From Palaemon carinicauda (lineage: Eukaryota > Arthropoda > Malacostraca > Decapoda > Palaemonidae): a stretch of DNA of 64,000 bases. Positions 59,871-64,000 of the stretch are shown here, piece by piece; the stretch's first letter is position 1, and every line of letters begins with the position of its first letter. The translations under genes were made by a program, and so were the position numbers. The notes under the pieces were generated by a model. That model saw nothing but the letters and a program-made list of their open reading frames with translations. It was not told the origin of the DNA and did no database searches. The DNA is taken from the NCBI RefSeq assembly GCF_036898095.1, contig NC_090763.1:56736863-56800862 (forward strand), in the 5' to 3' direction.

Positions 59871-61006
59871 CTGGAAAAAAATAAGAAAAAATTAAAAAAT
59901 TTTCATATTCAAATATAACAAACCTCTTATTTTACTTATGCTGGAGTGTATAAGGTTTAGAGATATGTTATAAACAGGAAAATTAAGTCTTTAGTTGTCT
60001 TTCCCTATAAGCATCTCTGCCAGGAAGGGTTGCTTATTCTCTAGGTCAAAAAAATGTCAGCATATTGAAAACCACTCGGCAGTTATTTCCATATTTATCC
60101 TCAAATTCTTGAATCAAGAATGCACTGCTTGTCAGTTCAATTAGTTAAAATTTTCTGGTGCCACGGTCCAGAAATAATACATGAAGAACAAACAAAAAAA
60201 GTGAAATAGCAAAATAACAATAAAATTATGAATACGACTTACATAAGCAAAAACATGGACAAAGACATTCCCAATAAAAAGTTTACGAACATTGTGTAAA
60301 CATTATTGAAATAAAGTTTTTCTAATGCTTAATAGCTTTTTCTATGAAGTAACTATTTAAAAGATGAAATAATATATATATATATGTGAGGGATTATACT
60401 TTTAATGTCAACATAAAAAAGTTCCTGGTGATTTAGAACCACAGTCTCCTTTTACTTCCATAGTTTCTTTGATACTGTTAAACTCTGATAGGTTCTCTTT
60501 AGTCATAATGTTTGAAAACAAAAACTTCTTTAATTTCTCTATGGGTGCTTGCCAGTAACCAATATTTCTTTCACAATTTTGTATCTAAACTGGATAGAAA
60601 TCACTATACAGTACAGTATTTCTATTTTCTTCTATTACTGGAATACTAAGAGCGATATTTTGTCATAATTGTCCCTACATGGGGTAATACTTAACATTCC
60701 ACATTGTGAGGCAAACTATAGATGGTACTGCGTCAATAGACGTAGAAGATGATGATGATAATGATGATGAATATAACTTACCATAAATCCAAAGAACATT
60801 GCTCCTGCTGATAAGAAGTGCCAAATATCATGGGTGTCATAGAAGTGAAGGAGCAAACATTCCTGATTGTACTGTCTACTGTGTGCAGGTGTTAATGCCC
60901 AGGTTGTAGTGTGATGCACATAAAAAAATATAGCTGCGCCCCATCCGAACAAGCACAATACAAGGTATACAACTGACTGCAAGAGAAGCCGCTCTCCATG
61001 ACGTAA
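59808..61006 (-). CDS. SID-1-like (SIDT family) multi-pass membrane protein, last two exons only
   Basis: Two exons on the minus strand, 61006-60782 and 59870-59808, encode the last 95 residues. Both junctions are GT-AG in phase 0 and the gene ends in TAA. The first exon gives two hydrophobic segments around the motif TPAHSRQYNQECLLL and then YDTHDIWHFLSAGAMFFGF. The second gives LLLTLDDDRALIPREKIPVF. The TPA-x-SR-x-x-N, HD-x-WH-FLSA and LLTLDDD...IPVF-stop signatures are those of the C-terminal end of SIDT1, SIDT2 and nematode SID-1. Family members sit in plasma or lysosomal membranes and are tied to dsRNA uptake and cholesterol handling. The 5' part of the gene must lie beyond 64,000 or in exons I did not recognise in 61.0-64.0 kb, where a LINE fragment occupies the intron. 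Confidence 0.9.
60782..61006 (-). CDS. SID-1-like penultimate exon
   Basis: 225 nt (75 codons), phase 0. The acceptor TTTTCAG lies just above 61006 and the donor GTAAGT just below 60782. It starts LRHGERLLLQSVVYLVLCLF and ends AMFFGFM. The TPA...SR and HD-x-WH motifs lie in its second half. Confidence 0.92.
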
Positions 61007-61929
61007 CTGAAAAGAAAAGTACAGTACAATATACAAATGTCACGACATACAGCTGTTGCTTCTAAATGTATTACTCATTCAAATTTTGAACTGCTCAAAA
61101 TTTGTCTTATCAATGCTATACTGATGGTCTCTTTAAATTTAATATTGATAATGCAGAACTTATCAATAGTTTAAAAATTTTGAAAATAATCTAAATAAAA
61201 TTTATATCAAGAGGACTTGAGAAAAGAAAAAACTTGTTAAATAAGGGTGACTGTGAACCTCTAGTATCTTTTTAAAATGCTACTTAAAATAAACTTACTC
61301 AATTTAGGATTCATATGACAATAACTTGAAGATCTGAATACCTCTTGCTGCACATTAAAATAACTAAAACATTGCAATACTGGAAGTAGGAATTATAAAT
61401 AAAAACACGAAGGGTGGCTGTCTTACACATGAAAGATGGAATATGTTCTATTTATGTTGCATATTCATTGTGGTCCAAAAATTTATATTTCAGATAAAAC
61501 ATGAAAAATATACTAGGCTATGGTCACCAAGGTAACTGATTAAAGGCCCCTATCAATTAACTATGCTTTTCTGGTACTTCCCTGTCACTCATCTCTAATT
61601 GCTAATGGTAGCTTAAATATATCTTGTATAATTTATAAAAAGGATACCAACTAAACATTTCCCTGTTACCCCGGTACGGTACTTGCTCACATAGTAAGTC
61701 TAGTACTACACTATTTGGCAGTGAACCCAATGCATAAGTTGACATTTTGAATAAGAAATAATTTTTGGATTATTAACTATTAAACAGCATTCCAAACAGT
61801 GACCTGGTGAAAGGGAAAATAAGGTCATAGCCAAGGACAGATCATAGGCTTAGCCAAGAGAAAAATTGAGTATGGTACATAATTATGCAAAGAAATAAAT
61901 GCAACTACAGGTAGGTTTAATATATACAT
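61007..61929. other. Intron of the SID-1-like gene
   Basis: AT-rich sequence directly upstream (minus strand) of the penultimate exon. No further exon recognised. Confidence 0.5.
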
Positions 61930-63176
61930 ACATATACCAAGGCATTTCCCCCAATTTTGGGGGGTAGCCGACATCAAACAAATGAAACAAAAAAGGGGAC
62001 CTCTCCTCTCTACGTTCCTCCCAGCCTGACAAGGGACTTAACTGAGTTTGGCTGGTACTGCTAGGGTGCCACAGCCCACCCTCCCCTGTTATCCACCACA
62101 GCTGAAGCTTCATAACGCTAAATCCCCTACTGCTGCTACCTCCGCGGTCAACCAAGGCACTGGAGGAAGCAGCAGGGCCTACCGGAACTGCGTCACAATC
62201 GCTCGCCATTCATTCCTATTTCTAGCATGCTCTCTTGCCTTTCTCACATCTATCCTCCTATCACCCAAACCTTGGTCTTCCTCTTGTACTTCTCCCATCA
62301 ACTCTAGCATTCATCACCTTCTTTAGCAGACAGCCATTTTCCATTCTCTCAACATGGTCAAACCACCTCAACACAATCATATCCACTCTAGCTGCTAACT
62401 CATTTCTTACACCCGTTCTCACCCTCACTACTTTGTTCCTAACCCTATCTACTTGAGGTACACCAGCCATACTCCTTAGACACTTAATCTCAAACACATT
62501 CAATTTCTGTCTCTCCGTCACTTTCATTCCCCACAACTCCGACCCATACATCACAGTTGGTACAATCACTTTCTCATATAGAACTCTCTTTACATTCATG
62601 CCCAACCCTCTATTGTTTACTACTCCCTTAACTGCCCCCAACACTTTGCATCCTTCATTCACTCTCTGACGTACATCTGCTTCCACTCCACCATTAGCTG
62701 CAACAACAGACCCCAAGTACTTAAACAGATCCACCTCCTCAAGTAACTCTCCATTCAACATGACATTCAACCTTACACCATCTTCCCTTCTCGTACATCT
62801 CATAACCTTACTCTTACCCACATTAACTCTCAACTTCCTTCTTTCACACACCCTTCCAAATTCTGTCACTTATCGGCCAAGCTTCTCTTCTGCGTCCGCA
62901 ACCAGTACAGTATCATCCGCAAACAACAATTGATTTACCTCCCATTCATGGTCATTCTCGTCTACCAGTTTCAATCCTCGTCCAAGGACTTGAGCATTCA
63001 CCTCTCTCACCACTTCCATCAACGTACAAGTTAAACAACCATGGCGACATCACACATCCCTGTCTCAGCCCCATTCTCACCGGAAACCAATCGCTCACTT
63101 CATTTCCTATCCTAACACATGCTTTACTACCTTTGTAGAAACTTTGTAGAAACTGTAATACTATAGCAAAAATCAA
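61930..63176 (-). pseudogene. LINE reverse-transcriptase fragment, family L1, longest copy, inside the SID-1-like gene
   Basis: The minus strand encodes LLQ/LQSFYKGSKACVRIGNEV, GLRQGCVMSPWLFNLYVDG, RVCERRKLRVNVGKSKVMRC and [19 protein letters not shown]. It continues with [17 protein letters not shown] and RWFDHVERMENG, then STRGRPRFG. These are RT palm, thumb and C-terminal segments of a non-LTR element. The frame is open over 62261-62869 (about 200 residues), with a break near 62870-62950. The 3' end reads GGGGGAAATGCCTTGG. Same family as the copies in the IR introns. Confidence 0.82.
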
Positions 63177-63179
63177 TTT

Positions 63180-64000
63180 TTCACCTGTACAATATTTGCA
63201 CCAAATGAATATGGAAAATTAATGCTACTTGATCATAATCTCGCCAATGATCTCGGCTATCACTAATTTTTGAAAGCTGCACTAACCATGTAACAAAGGT
63301 TGAAGTATTCGTGCACTATTTGAACAAATGCAAGATGTTGGGGGAAGAATTTTAACTAAAATTAAATGTTTTAACAAACCAAATCATTCTTTTTATTTGT
63401 CCTTTGCTATCCACTGCCTTTTATTCTTTTCTTTTTATTTGTACATCCAGTTCTATTACTTTATCTAAGCTATAGTTCCATCTTTGTTTCCCATATGTTG
63501 TTTTTGGTAACGAGTGTGTCACAACTGGTGTTGTCATCATCACAAAGTGTTTTCATATCACAATCAATCCCAATTACTATACTGTACAGTTTAAGTGGCT
63601 ATCCTGGAAGGTATTTAGCCTTGCGTGATGTATCGGCTCCTCCATATTGACCAGTTTTTCCGATTTTTTGCTAGTTTATAGGTTTGATTACTCACTTTAT
63701 TTACATTTCTTTACATATTGTTTTTGTTATCATTCTTGTTAATATAGTTTTTAAGTATGATGTATCTGTTTTATTACCATTAATTCTTATGCTGTAAGGA
63801 GACATTGCGCAAAATCCGGAATCAGTATGTCCTAGATTTCATCAATTTCATCTACAATCTTTGTGGTCTTCATGCAAATATCCAAGACCTTAAAGTTGCT
63901 TCCAGAGAGTATGATATTTTTTTTGCTCAGAAACTTTGGTTTCTAATATGAGGCACTCATTTGAGCTCCTTATGACTGGCTTTAAGAAGCCAATAATTTT
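63180..64000. other. No feature recognised to the window end
   Basis: AT-rich. Presumably a further part of the SID-1-like intron; I could not find the preceding exon. Confidence 0.4.

Noticed and set aside
60716..60781. Extension of the SID-1-like exon below 60782 (VSYIHHHYHHH)
   Set aside because: It reads through the GTAAGT donor into a GAT repeat. The family tail is found in the next exon at 59870-59808.

Overview
The window is animal nuclear DNA. Its genes are split by GT-AG introns, and it is full of (AT)n, (GA)n and (AAT)n microsatellites, non-LTR retrotransposon debris, foldback elements and DNA transposons. The main gene is a variant ionotropic glutamate receptor (IR) of the arthropod type. 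With the microsatellite load and the repeat families, this suggests a decapod crustacean (shrimp, crab or crayfish). That assignment is inference from gene content and texture only.

Layout. 1-19.3 kb is repeat-rich and has no gene I can support. It holds copies of a (TAA)n-tailed interspersed repeat (family A), two 197-bp hairpin elements, a 1.3-kb tandem duplication, a decayed LINE, and a clean 449-bp foldback element with a 9-bp target duplication. From 19,326 to 46,696 on the + strand I assembled a complete 14-exon IR gene: 2,004 nt of CDS, 667 residues plus stop, with every splice junction GT-AG and in phase. Its introns hold most of the mobile DNA. Intron 1 contains a 1.56-kb foldback element. 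Intron 8 contains a 6.4-kb DIRS-type tyrosine-recombinase retrotransposon. Intron 9 contains a full-length Tigger/pogo transposon with an intact antisense transposase. Introns 9, 10 and 12 contain four copies of a roughly 310-bp TTAA-target MITE. From 46.7 to 57.7 kb the DNA is AT-rich and comparatively poor in mobile elements. From 57.7 to 63.2 kb lie two LINE fragments on the minus strand. Between and inside them are the last two exons of a SID-1-like (SIDT) transmembrane gene on the minus strand, ending at 59,808.

How the parts relate. The IR gene (+) and the SID-1-like gene (-) point toward each other. The roughly 12 kb between their stop codons must hold both 3' ends. The IR gene encodes a likely chemosensory ligand-gated channel. 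The SID-1-like gene encodes a membrane protein of the family linked to double-stranded RNA and cholesterol handling. Nothing in the sequence links their functions. The mobile elements explain why the IR gene is spread over 27 kb: its coding exons total only 2 kb.
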